Below, piece after piece: positions 9,142-16,859 of a stretch of 50,898 nucleotides of DNA. The stretch is from Actinacidiphila cocklensis (GTDB lineage: Bacteria > Actinomycetota > Actinomycetes > Streptomycetales > Streptomycetaceae), in contig NZ_CAJSLV010000080.1 of assembly GCF_907177275.1 (NCBI RefSeq), forward strand, positions 1 through 50,898, in the 5' to 3' direction. Every line of letters starts with the position of its first letter. Within the stretch, counting starts at the first letter, position 1. Position numbers and translations under genes: made by a program. The notes under the pieces are model-generated. The model had not been told where the DNA came from. It did not search any database and saw nothing but the letters and a program-made list of their open reading frames with translations.

Positions 9142-9444
9142 ACCGCAACCACTCCCTGAGACCATCACGTGCCGAACCGCTGCCGCGCGCAGCCGTGGCA
9201 GACGGCGGCACGCGGTACTGACGAGACTGACGCTACCCACAGATCTGACGAGCAGGCTCACACAGGACGTGCCCGGCGTGTGATCGCGGGTAGCTCGGCT
9301 CCCGTGGCAGTCGCCCGCCGACCTCGACGCGGCGGCCAGCAAGAGCGCCGCGCAGAAGAGTGCGTCACCGGGCTGTGGCCACCCGCCTCGTGCCCCGGCA
9401 GCGCCGACAAGTCGGCTGTCTGTGTGGTGTGGAAGGCTCCGACC

Positions 9445-9825
9445 ATGACCTACGATCTCGCCGTCTGGGAGGGTGACCATCCAGCCGATGACGCCTCGGC
9501 CGGGCGGTGCTTCACCGACCTCTACTGTCGGTACATAGACATGGACACCGGAGTGGATCACCCGCCGGCTGTCCGCATAGCAGCGTACGTCGCGGCACTT
9601 CTTCAACGGTGGCCGGACATGACGGAAGACGAGCTCGACATATCTCCGTGGTGCAGCGGGCCTCTTATCGACGAGGCCAGCGGCCCGCTGTTCTACTTCG
9701 GCTTGCGCTGGAGCATGGCCGAGGAAGCCTCCGCCTACGCGGCTGAGCTTGCCTCGTCGATGGACCTGGTCTGCTTCGACGTATCCATGGATAAGCTCAG
9801 GTCAAGATCGTCGGGCATCGGATGA
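9445..9825 (+). CDS. YDLAVWEGD-type small protein, paralogue of the gene at 43355
   Basis: 126 aa beginning MTYDLAVWEGDHPADD. Conserved blocks are VRIAAYVAALLQRWPD, SPWCSGPLIDEASGPLFYFG and an ending ASSMDLVCFDVSMDKLR. The protein at 43355..43702 has the same block order (YDLAVWDGEKPPGDDE, IEAYVEALVERYPDD, PVIDEASGPIVY, HGLVCYDPQ). I know this pattern as a common small actinobacterial family; its size and solitary copies resemble polymorphic-toxin immunity proteins, but that is inference. The ATG follows a purine-rich GGAAGG. Its presence both here and inside the tRNA-Lys element points to shuffling of cargo between islands. Confidence 0.8.
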   Translation: MTYDLAVWEGDHPADDASAGRCFTDLYCRYIDMDTGVDHPPAVRIAAYVAALLQRWPDMTEDELDISPWCSGPLIDEASGPLFYFGLRWSMAEEASAYAAELASSMDLVCFDVSMDKLRSRSSGIG

Positions 9826-9900
9826 TTTGACTGTATCCACTGATGGTTGAGAGCACGATGGCGCTGCGAGTAAGCACTGCCGCGTCGTCGGCAATGCCTG

Positions 9901-10386
9901 ATGCCAAAAAAGGACTACGAACGAGGCTTGACGTGGATCAAGCCGTCGTTCCTGTGGATGATGTACCGCTGCGGGTGGGGCGCCAAGGAGGGACAGGAGA
10001 CCATCCTCGCCGTCGAGATCTCCCGTGCGGGCTTCGAGTGGGCGCTGGCGCACGCCTGCCTGTCCCACTACGAGCACGGGCTGCACGCCGACCGGGCCGC
10101 CTGGAAGCGGCAGCTGAAGCGGGCTCCGGCGCGGGTGCAGTGGGACCCCGAACGCGACCTGCACCTCAGGCCGCTCCCCCACCGCTCACTCCAACTCGGC
10201 CTCGCCGGCGACGCCGCACGCCGCTACGCCGACGAGTGGACCGTCTCCATCACCGACGTCACACCCCTCGCCCGCAGCATCCACGCGCACGTCCGCAACG
10301 CCGAGTTGGACGCCGCATGGCAACTCCTGCCCCACGAGAGCCCCTTCCTCGTGGACGAAGAGGCCCTGGCGCATCTGCGCCCATGA
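9901..10386 (+). pseudogene. DUF4291 protein lacking its N-terminus
   Basis: 161 codons. The block GLTWIKPSFLWMMYRCGWG, then LAVEISRAGFEWALAHACLS, VQWDPERDLHL and DEWTVSITDVTPLARSIHAH is characteristic of DUF4291. Full-length members are about 190 to 200 aa and begin with a segment resembling RVYQAYxPxIAxxAxxxGxF, which is absent in all frames upstream; an in-frame TAA lies at 9871. The ATG at 9901 has no Shine-Dalgarno sequence. The gene is therefore probably a 5'-truncated remnant, although a functional short form cannot be excluded. The break coincides with the end of the preceding gene at 9825, suggesting a recombination joint. DUF4291 has no settled biochemical function. Confidence 0.75.
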
Positions 10387-10441
10387 GTCCGCCCGGAGGG
10401 GCACCTCCGCCCGTGGCACTCGGCACGACGAGTCGGTACGC

Positions 10442-10882
10442 CTAACGGCTCTGTTCCGCCAGCACCTTGTGGCACCTCGGGCAGGAAGCGGCCCGCTCGG
10501 CCCGCTCGTTCAGGAAGTCGGCGAACCATGCGGTCGCCAAGGCCGCCACCACCGCGGCGGCCACCCCGAGGCCGACCGGGTGGATCGCAGCCGGCCAGGA
10601 GACGAACCGTCGCCGCAGGCCCTTCCAGGCGTCCACCGTCTTGAAGCAGGCGACGACCGACACGATCACGGCGAACAGCTGTGCCGTCGCGACGAGCAAG
10701 GCGGCGTGCCACCAGAACCTCCGCACGACGGGCTTCACCTCCTGGTCGCAACTCCGGCAGAACCCGTCCGGGCCGACCCCCGGCCCGGTCTGCGTCAGCG
10801 GCACCCCGACCCGAGCGGCCCCCTGCGGCACCGGCCGCCCCCGGTCCACCCGTGCTCCGGCCCCACGAGGCTTCATGGCCAT
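10442..10882 (-). CDS. Two-TM membrane protein with terminal CxxC pairs
   Basis: 146 aa. Two hydrophobic segments, around residues 60..81 (ALLVATAQLFAVIVSVVACF) and 101..120 (GLGVAAAVVAALATAWFA), lie between two CxxC motifs: FCRSC in the N-terminal half and SCPRCH near the end. The pairs could together form a zinc ribbon in the cytoplasm, with both termini inside. I do not recognise a named family. The start is ATG at 10882 or, with better spacing to GGGGGA, ATG at 10876. It is convergent with the DUF4291 remnant and divergent from the gene at 11017. It has no catalytic motif, and a role in assembling something at the membrane is only a guess. Confidence 0.65.
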   Translation of the reverse strand: MAMKPRGAGARVDRGRPVPQGAARVGVPLTQTGPGVGPDGFCRSCDQEVKPVVRRFWWHAALLVATAQLFAVIVSVVACFKTVDAWKGLRRRFVSWPAAIHPVGLGVAAAVVAALATAWFADFLNERAERAASCPRCHKVLAEQSR

Positions 10883-11016
10883 CCCCCCACTCCCCCACGG
10901 CAGTCAGCCCGATTGTCCACCTCGCCCCCGGCTCCGCGCAGCTCACATCGGGAGCCGCCACGGCCGACTGGGGTGGGCTTGACACCGGGCCGGGTCGAGG
11001 CGCCAAGGTTCTCTCC

Positions 11017-11409
11017 ATGAACACCGAAGCCGCGGACATCAAGGCCATCGAACAGGTCGTGGCCACCGTCGAGCGCACGCAGCGCGCCAAGGACGTCGAG
11101 GGGTTCCTCGCACTCTTCCATCCCGACGCCCTCTGGACGACTGCTCACGGCAAGGTCCTCATCGGCTATGACGCGATCGCCGAGTTCACCCGCGCCGTCC
11201 TGCCGAACGCGAGCTGGGACGGCGAGGTCACTTACGAGGCAGTGCACACGCAGTTCCTGAGGCCCGACGTGGCGGCCGTCAAGGTCCGGCAGGTCTACCG
11301 CTCGGCGGAAGGCGACACGGAGGGAGCCCCGCTCTACGTCATGACCAGGCAGGCAGACGGCTCCTGGCTGCTGCACGCGTGCCAGAACACCGAAGTGCGT
11401 GTCGGCTGA
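11017..11409 (+). CDS. SgcJ/EcaC-type SnoaL-like protein
   Basis: 130 aa, an NTF2/SnoaL-like fold. ATVERTQRAKDVEGFLALF, LWTTAHGKVLIGYDAIAEFT, RPDVAAVKVRQVY and a final WLLHACQNTEVR match the SgcJ/EcaC family named after enediyne and aureothin-type biosynthetic proteins. Members are small cone-shaped barrels; some act as isomerases or hydrolases, others have no assigned reaction. No biosynthetic genes surround it, so I would not infer a pathway. The start is ATG at 11017 with only a weak AAGG upstream. It is expressed divergently from the membrane protein at 10882. Confidence 0.85.
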   Translation: MNTEAADIKAIEQVVATVERTQRAKDVEGFLALFHPDALWTTAHGKVLIGYDAIAEFTRAVLPNASWDGEVTYEAVHTQFLRPDVAAVKVRQVYRSAEGDTEGAPLYVMTRQADGSWLLHACQNTEVRVG

Positions 11410-11590
11410 GAGGTCCGCCCGAGCGATCCCCTTGCTGCAGCCAGCCCAGACAGTCGAGCCGATGATTCGGCCGACACCGCCGGTGGCCTCGCTGCTCCCC
11501 CTGGACCGCTTTCCGGGATCGCCTCGCGCCTGAACTGCCCCTAGGATGCCGACGAACTGCAGGTGGGGACGTTGATGCGGAGGCAGTGGG

Positions 11591-12283
11591 GTGGAGAAGA
11601 CCAGGCAGGGCCAGGTCGGTCCTGAGGAGATGATCGCCGAGGCGCGCAAGGCCCTCTTCGTGATGGTCGGCTTCCTCGCGATCGTGTGGGGCATCCAGTG
11701 CCTCAACTGGGCGGACGATTACGCCCTCTCCCGCGACTACGGGTTGCTGTCCGGGGACGCCGGCCGGCTCCCCGACGTCTTCGCCGCCCCCCTCCCGCAC
11801 TGGAGTTGGGCGCATATCGAGAGCAACTCGGGGCCGCTGTTCATTTTCGGCTTCCTCGCGGCATACCGGGGTGTGGCGCGTTTCCTGGCGCTGACAATGC
11901 TGGTGGCGGTGACGAGCGGGCTCGCCGTGTGGTTCTTCGAAGGCGCACGCATGGACACGGTCGGTGCGAGCGGGCTGATCTTCGGCTACTTCGGTTACGT
12001 GGTCGTCCGCGGGCTCTTCGACCGCCACCTCATCGACACGCTGATCGGCCTCGTCATGGCGGCCTCCTTCGCCTACCTGGTCACGGTCGCCGTCCCCGGG
12101 ACGCCGGGTGTGAGCTGGCTCGCCCACCTCGGCGGACTGGTGGGCGGCGTCGTGGGGGCCTGGCTGCTGCGTGACCGGCAGACGGACGGAGCCGTGCGGC
12201 AAGGGCCGGGCGAGGTCGTCAGGCGACCGCAGCACCCCCGGGCCGACCTCCACAAGGAACTCGAGGATCTGGGCCTGCTGTAA
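11591..12283 (+). CDS. Rhomboid-family intramembrane serine protease
   Basis: 230 aa from a GTG with GGAGG seven bases upstream. Six hydrophobic segments are visible. The active-site signature is present: H75 and N79 in WAHIESNSGPL, the nucleophile S127 in VGASGLIFGYFGY, and the partner H179 in WLAHLGGLVGG. Rhomboids cut transmembrane segments of substrate proteins inside the membrane. The polar C-terminal tail after about residue 195 is Arg-rich and cytoplasmic. The gene ends 48 bp before the MurG-like gene, in the same direction, so the two may be co-transcribed, but no functional link is established. Confidence 0.88.
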   Translation: MEKTRQGQVGPEEMIAEARKALFVMVGFLAIVWGIQCLNWADDYALSRDYGLLSGDAGRLPDVFAAPLPHWSWAHIESNSGPLFIFGFLAAYRGVARFLALTMLVAVTSGLAVWFFEGARMDTVGASGLIFGYFGYVVVRGLFDRHLIDTLIGLVMAASFAYLVTVAVPGTPGVSWLAHLGGLVGGVVGAWLLRDRQTDGAVRQGPGEVVRRPQHPRADLHKELEDLGLL

Positions 12284-12330
12284 CAGCGGCGCACCGCCAC
12301 CGGCCGTCCGGGCGCCAAGGAGCAAGTAGG

Positions 12331-13515
12331 GTGCGCCAGATGAACAACTCCCCCCTTCTCCCCCGCACCTTCCGCCTGATCGTCACCGGAGGAGGGACCG
12401 GCGGCCACACCTACCCGGCCCTCACCGCGGTCCGGACGCTGCAGTCCCGGCTCGCCGCCGGCGGCGGAACGCTCGACGTCCTGTGGATCGGCACCGACGA
12501 CGGCCTGGAGGCACGGGTCGCTCCGGCGGAGGGCATCGCGTTCACCACCGTCGCCACGGGCAAGATCCGCCGGTCCAGCAATCCGCTCAAGATGGTGTCG
12601 CCGGCGAACGTACGGGACATGGCGCGGGTGCCGCTCGGTGTGGCACAGGCACGGAAGGTCGTCGCCGGCTTCCGGCCGGACGTCGTTCTGGCCACCGGCG
12701 GGTACGTCGCCGTCCCGGCGGGCCTGGCCGCGCGTATGTGCCACCGCCCGCTCGTCCTGCACGAGCAGACCGTGCGCCTGGGGCTGGCCAACCGCAAGCT
12801 CGCGGGCTCGGCAACGAGGATCGCGGTCTCGTCGGAGTCCTCGCTCCCGCTCCTGCCGCAGTCCGTACGGGACATCGCGGTGGTGACGGGCAACCCGATC
12901 CGCCCCGAGGTGCTGGCCGGTCACCCGGGCAAGGCAGTCGAGGCCCTCGGGTTGCACGGCTTCGACCCGCGCCTTCCCACCTTGTACGTCACCGGCGGCG
13001 CCCAGGGGTCGCAGCAGATCAACGACGTCGTCCGGGACGTGCTGCCGTGGCTTCTTGAACGCGCGAACGTGATCCACCAGTGCGGGCCGGCCAACATCGA
13101 CGGCCTGCGCCGCCATGCGGCCTTCCTGCGGCCCGAGTTGGCGGCCCGGTACTACCTGACGGGCTTCGTCGGACCGGAGTTGCCCGACGTCCTGGCGCTG
13201 GCCGACATGGTGATCTCCCGGAGCGGCGCCGGCACGCTCGCCGAGCTGACCGCCCTGGGCAAGCCCGCGGTCTTCATCCCGCTGGCCTCGTCGGCCGGAA
13301 ACGAGCAGGCGCACAACGCGCGGCACCTGGAGGAGTCCGGGGCCGCCGTCGCCCTGCTCGGCGAGGTCACCGCCGACACCCTGCGCGACGCGGCCGGCCC
13401 GCTCCTGACCGACCCCGCGCGGAGGGCCGCGATGGCGGACCGGGCCAGAGCGCACGGGCGACCGGACGCGGCCGACAGGCTCGTGGACGTCATCCTGTCC
13501 GCCGCGTCCGGCTGA
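12331..13515 (+). CDS. MurG-like UDP-GlcNAc glycosyltransferase (probably not the dcw copy)
   Basis: 394 aa. GT-B fold with MurG hallmarks: the N-terminal loop VTGGGTGGHTYPA (18..30), HEQTVRLGLANR, the second-domain glycine loop VTGGAQGSQQIN, and the donor-site region ISRSGAGTLAEL followed by PAVFIPLASSAGNEQAHNA. MurG adds GlcNAc to lipid I to make lipid II at the inner face of the membrane. The usual murG lies in the division and cell-wall cluster; here the neighbours are a rhomboid gene and small orphans, so this is likely a second, accessory copy. It may modify another lipid-linked sugar or act under certain conditions. The GTG at 12331 is supported by AAGGAG at 12317..12322; an ATG at 12340 is too far from it. 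Confidence 0.85.
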   Translation: MRQMNNSPLLPRTFRLIVTGGGTGGHTYPALTAVRTLQSRLAAGGGTLDVLWIGTDDGLEARVAPAEGIAFTTVATGKIRRSSNPLKMVSPANVRDMARVPLGVAQARKVVAGFRPDVVLATGGYVAVPAGLAARMCHRPLVLHEQTVRLGLANRKLAGSATRIAVSSESSLPLLPQSVRDIAVVTGNPIRPEVLAGHPGKAVEALGLHGFDPRLPTLYVTGGAQGSQQINDVVRDVLPWLLERANVIHQCGPANIDGLRRHAAFLRPELAARYYLTGFVGPELPDVLALADMVISRSGAGTLAELTALGKPAVFIPLASSAGNEQAHNARHLEESGAAVALLGEVTADTLRDAAGPLLTDPARRAAMADRARAHGRPDAADRLVDVILSAASG

Positions 13516-13557
13516 CCTGCGCCGGCGCCACGCACCCGGGAGGGGTGAGCGGGCGGA

Positions 13558-13788
13558 TCACGGCATTTCCGGGTCGTCGATCAGGGAGAACCCTCCCCCG
13601 TTGCACGTCCCGCAGGGAACGCCGCCGGACTCCCCCGCTCCCCGGCAATCGCCGCACGACCCGTCGTGCAGCAGGGTCCATCGAGTGGGCTGCACTTCCC
13701 CGGTGTTGCCGACCTCGACCCGCTGCACCTTGGTGACCTGCAACGGGACGTTCTCCAACACTCCGCCGACCCGCAGGCTCTCGCCCAC
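13558..13788 (-). CDS. Small DnaJ-type zinc-finger protein
   Basis: 76 aa. The C-terminal half has SCGDCRGAGESGG followed by PCGTCNGGGFS, two CxxCxGxG repeats as in the cysteine-rich domain of DnaJ, likely binding one zinc ion. The N-terminal 40 residues (GGVLENVPLQVTKVQRVEVG) look like a small beta domain. There is no J domain. Isolated CxxCxGxG proteins of this size are frequent in Streptomyces and have no assigned role. The start is a GTG at 13788 with AGGG nearby. It converges on the MurG-like gene with 42 bp between the stops. Confidence 0.65.
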   Translation of the reverse strand: MGESLRVGGVLENVPLQVTKVQRVEVGNTGEVQPTRWTLLHDGSCGDCRGAGESGGVPCGTCNGGGFSLIDDPEMP

Positions 13789-13900
13789 CAGGACCCTGCT
13801 GAGCAGACAGTCTCCACCCCGCCGCTTCGGCCGCCCTCGGACGACCCGGCCCTACGCCGGCGGCATCCCGTCGCAAGCCGGCCCCGGCAGGTCACTGCCT

Positions 13901-14077
13901 CTACGGCCAAGAAGTCCAGCAGAAGATCACCAGGGTTGCGACCACGCCGAGGATGCCCGCGAAAAGCCACATTGCGGCACCAACACCGAGCACCAGCCCG
14001 ATGAGTCCACTGCATACGGTGATGCTCACGCCGAGCAGCAGCGCCTCCCGGAAGCGCCGGCCGTTGCCGTCGTTCAA
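13901..14077 (-). CDS. Small two-TM membrane protein
   Basis: 58 aa from a TTG that has GGAGGAGG seven bases upstream; a GTG at 14116 would give a longer product but has no such site. A short polar start (NDGNGRRFREALL) precedes two hydrophobic helices, roughly ITVCSGLIGLVLGVGAAMWL and AGILGVVATLVIFCW. It probably sits in the cytoplasmic membrane as a hairpin. No family recognised and no residues suggest catalysis. It precedes the small zinc-finger gene in the same direction by about 110 bp. Confidence 0.6.
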   Translation of the reverse strand: MNDGNGRRFREALLLGVSITVCSGLIGLVLGVGAAMWLFAGILGVVATLVIFCWTSWP

Positions 14078-14257
14078 TGGGGCACCTCCTCCCGGTAGCG
14101 GCAACCGTGCAACCACCGGCCCTCAACCTACGTAGCCCGCCGTCAGGTTGGCGTGAGGGACGAGCCGTCTCACCGGGTCCCGGCCCGGGCACCGACCGTC
14201 CGTCCGACCGGCCGTTGGGCGAGGCAGGCAGGGCACAGGGCGGCTGGCAGCGGCTTC

Positions 14258-14386
14258 ATGTTCATGAGCCACTTCCCCACCTACGCGAGCTGCGTCCCCC
14301 AAGCACAGGCCAACGCCCCGGTGCACGGTCCGGTCTACATCTGCGAGTACGGCACCAACGGCTTGTGCCTGCTCTGGATGCACTGA
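14258..14386 (+). CDS. Possible Cys-containing peptide of 42 aa
   Basis: Reads MFMSHFPTYASCVPQAQAN and ends EYGTNGLCLLWMH, with three cysteines. Composition is unlike a random high-GC frame (Phe, Tyr, Cys and Trp present, few Arg), and it occupies an otherwise empty 14117..14597 gap. The Shine-Dalgarno sequence is weak (GGCAG). It may be a real small protein, or the conserved end of a decayed one. Nothing else was seen in this gap. Confidence 0.3.
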   Translation: MFMSHFPTYASCVPQAQANAPVHGPVYICEYGTNGLCLLWMH

Positions 14387-14597
14387 ACCGACCCCGTCGC
14401 TCATGCGCGGACCCGCACGGCACCCCGCCGCGCGGGTCCGTTCCGCTGTCCGTACGGAACATCGCGGCTTCCATGAGCGGCACCGGCGCCCTACGCGATG
14501 ATGAACGAGCGGATCCGACCATCGATTCACTCTGATCCGCCGACCGGCTACGGAAGACGCTGCAGTCGAAGGTCGCAGCGACCTGGGGGGACTGAGA

Positions 14598-15242
14598 ATG
14601 GAAGTTCTGACGGAGACGGGGATATCGCTGTTATCCAGCGCCCTCTTCGTGCTGCTCGCATGGATATTCTCAAAGACGGCACGCCGCTTCGCCCGTGGCA
14701 TCGCGGCCCACATGCTTCACCTCGACACCGAAGAGGTGTTCGCCAATGGCGGGGAGGCAGGGCCGGACATCAAGCGCGAGCTCAACCGTGCGCGGACGGT
14801 GTTCATCTTCACCAGCCGTGGAGCCGAACTCCAGCGTGAGACATTCGCCGAGATGATCGCCCGGAGCCACTCCCGCCGCTGCCACTGCCGCATCATGCTC
14901 CCGCAACTCACCGTACCCGCGGGCGAAGTCGACTGGATCGCCGATCGCGAGGCCGAGCTGCACGACTTCGACTCCGCCTTCGGCACGGACCTGCTCCGCC
15001 GGCAAGTCGCGGCCACCTACGACTATCTGTCCCCCCTCTTGGTGCCCGGCCACCTCGAAGTGCGCGGCTACAACATCCCTCACCTGGGTCGCGTTGTAGC
15101 AACAGAGCGGGTCCTCTACCTGACGCCCTATTCAGCAGACCGACACGGCAGCAGTTCGCCTGTCATCAAGTACCGCCGGGGTCAAACATACGATGTCCTG
15201 ATGCGTCTGATGGACAAAATCTGGACGGCCAGTTCTCCTTGA
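14598..15242 (+). CDS. Membrane-anchored protein with PLD-like sensor domain
   Basis: 214 aa, ATG with a G-rich site (GGGGGGA) seven bases upstream. Residues 8..26 (GISLLSSALFVLLAWIF) are one membrane anchor. The rest is cytoplasmic: NRARTVFIFTSRGAELQRET, RRCHCRIMLPQ and a closing KYRRGQTYDVLMRLMDKIW. This order resembles the degenerate phospholipase-D-like domains that follow HTH regions in some actinobacterial regulators and conflict proteins, but there is no HKD catalytic motif, so it is probably a ligand-binding or scaffold version. The likeness is by eye and weak. The gene stands alone. Its setting between orphan genes fits an accessory or defence-associated membrane protein. Confidence 0.6.
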   Translation: MEVLTETGISLLSSALFVLLAWIFSKTARRFARGIAAHMLHLDTEEVFANGGEAGPDIKRELNRARTVFIFTSRGAELQRETFAEMIARSHSRRCHCRIMLPQLTVPAGEVDWIADREAELHDFDSAFGTDLLRRQVAATYDYLSPLLVPGHLEVRGYNIPHLGRVVATERVLYLTPYSADRHGSSSPVIKYRRGQTYDVLMRLMDKIWTASSP

Positions 15243-15423
15243 CGCCTACAGCACCACACGCGGTGCGCCCAGCGTGGACGTCGTAAGCGCGCGGACACCG
15301 TTCCGGCGGGCCGTACGGTGCCCGAAACACCTCACCTCACCTCACCGCACCTCAGCGAGACCTTCGGCGCACCTCCGGCCCGAGCCGGCAAGGCCTCCTA
15401 CGCAGGGCGGCGCCGGCCGACGG

Positions 15424-16053
15424 TTAGTCGCGCGAAGGGCCGACCAGCACAGCCCCCGGGTAATCAGAGACCTTGGCATGGCGGTAGGCCTCCGTCAGCG
15501 GGGCGGGTTGCAGGTTCAACGCCTGGGCGACAGCCCAATGCCGGCTCTCGGCGAACATCTGCTCGTCCTTGTCCAGGCCCTCGCCCCTGAGCAGCGCGCC
15601 GAGCCTGTCGAGGTCCACGTCTCCGGTGCCAAAGGATGCGAACGCCTCCGGGTCAGCGCCACAGGGACCGCTCGGCAGAGACTCGTCGTCGGGGTCATAA
15701 AGTACGCCGCCCAACTCGACCTTCATCTCACCGTCGTCGTCCTCAAAGGGCGTTCCCAAGTACGCCATTTCCGACTGGTATTCGTGAACGCACTCCCCAC
15801 CCCGGTAGACGTACAAGCTCAGCAGGTCCGAGTCGTACAGGCTGTGGGCGAGCACACTGAACCCGCAGGTGCCGCTGAGGTAACACCCCAGGTCGTCCAC
15901 ATCCGCGACGTTGTACGCGCCCTCACGCGGCAGTAGCGCGGTGCGTTCCAGACCGACAGGAGCAACGATCGCCGTCACCTCGGCCCGGATCAAAGCCGCG
16001 CGCACCTGATCGACTCCGGCCGCCACGAGTACGCCCTCGTAGCTGCTTCCCAT
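15424..16053 (-). CDS. Acidic hypothetical protein, immunity-like
   Basis: 209 aa from ATG at 16053, the first start with normal composition; upstream sequence in this frame looks non-coding. The protein is acidic with a beta-rich middle (CGFSVLAHSLYDSDLLSLYV, ECVHEYQSEMAYLG) and ends AYRHAKVSDYPGAVLVG. The many Asp and Glu residues, absence of catalytic motifs and solitary position recall immunity proteins of polymorphic toxin systems, but no toxin is nearby and I do not recognise a Pfam family. It reads towards the membrane gene at 14598..15242. The att-repeat region starts about 150 bp upstream of its start codon. Confidence 0.6.
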   Translation of the reverse strand: MGSSYEGVLVAAGVDQVRAALIRAEVTAIVAPVGLERTALLPREGAYNVADVDDLGCYLSGTCGFSVLAHSLYDSDLLSLYVYRGGECVHEYQSEMAYLGTPFEDDDGEMKVELGGVLYDPDDESLPSGPCGADPEAFASFGTGDVDLDRLGALLRGEGLDKDEQMFAESRHWAVAQALNLQPAPLTEAYRHAKVSDYPGAVLVGPSRD

Positions 16054-16217
16054 GGATGACCCCCAGATCGCCGTACCTCCGCTGCCACGCGCACCATAGG
16101 GCGTCCCTATGACAACGGACCGGCAGCAGCAACCAACGACTGGCAAGCGTCGATACCTCTGCCGGCGGTCGCAGGACGGCTCCGTCAGCGCGCAGCCGCT
16201 CAGCATCGCGCACAGAC

Positions 16218-16351
16218 CACCCCCGGGCACGGCTGCGCCCTGGCCACTCGGAAGCGACCGGGCACCATACCCGCAGGTCAGCGGCTTCCAAGGAGGCCGG
16301 ACCCGGTAGGCCGTGTGGGACTCGAACCCACAGCCGATGGATTAAAAGTCC
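16218..16351 (+). repeat. tRNA-Lys 3'-end repeat, copy 1 (att-like, with right-end flank)
   Basis: 16306..16351 matches the last 46 bp of the tRNA-Lys region (44771..44816) with two mismatches. The 88 bp before it match the flank before the intact tRNA end (from about 44686), including a CCGCAGGTCAGCGGC block. A degenerate arm site lies at 16207..16216. The bases after it (TGGTCAG and beyond) match those after copy 3 at 30501. This copy therefore looks like a junction between the right end of one element and the left end of the next. Confidence 0.85.
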
Positions 16352-16464
16352 TGGTCAGCGCGTGCCGGGATGTGGTGGACGGTGAAACCGTCGTCCGAAA
16401 GCCGCAGGTCCGGTGGTGCCGCTTGCTACTACGTCCGCCGGGGAACAACGAGTGCCGACACATC

Positions 16465-16474
16465 CGCTCACGCA
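16465..16474 (+). promoter_or_regulatory. Arm-type site, left end of mini element
   Basis: CGCTCACGCA starts 114 bp after the end of the att core at 16351. In the large element the first CGCTCACGCA starts 114 bp after its core ends at 30500. Identical motif and spacing suggest binding by the same integrase or excisionase. Confidence 0.6.
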
Positions 16475-16560
16475 ACCCACTACCCGCTGGGGAGAGGGCG
16501 GATCCAGACGCTACGCACATCTGAGAATAGGAGTACCATTAGGTACCAGGAGGCAGACAC

Positions 16561-16857
16561 ATGGAGATCGCAGAAGGAACGCGAAGTCGAGCAACTCGCA
16601 CAACAGCACCCTTGAAAGTGGATGCGGCGGTGGACGAGCTGATCGCCGACGGTGCCCACTTCCTCGGGATGACCAAGAAGGACCTGGTCGCCGCAGCAGT
16701 CCGGACATATCTGGAGCTCCGCCGTGAGGAGGTCCGCGCCAGCATGAGGGAGAAGATGCGCAAGCTCGACGGATCCGTCGAGTCGAGCGTTTCGCTCTTG
16801 ACCGGGCTATCACCTGAACGGATAAGGGAACTCGGCGGCGTAGGCGAGGACGACTGA
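16561..16857 (+). CDS. Ribbon-helix-helix-like protein, putative antitoxin
   Basis: 98 aa, ATG preceded by AGGAGG. After a basic start (EGTRSRATRTTAPLKVD) comes a strand-helix-helix pattern: VDAAVDELIADGAHFLGMTK then KDLVAAAVRTYLELRREEV, as in CopG/ParD-type DNA-binding proteins. The C-terminus (MREKMRKLDGSVESSVSLLT) is polar and may wrap a partner. It is followed two bases after its stop by the GTG of the next gene, so the two are one operon and likely translationally coupled. These are the only two genes between the att repeats at 16306 and 17872. RHH antitoxins usually repress their own operon. The RHH call is by pattern; the antitoxin role is inferred from context. Confidence 0.7.
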   Translation: MEIAEGTRSRATRTTAPLKVDAAVDELIADGAHFLGMTKKDLVAAAVRTYLELRREEVRASMREKMRKLDGSVESSVSLLTGLSPERIRELGGVGEDD

Positions 16858-16859
16858 CC

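Noticed and set aside
16306..16351. Possible second tRNA-Lys gene
   Set aside because: Only the 3' part is present; the 5' acceptor strand and D arm are missing.
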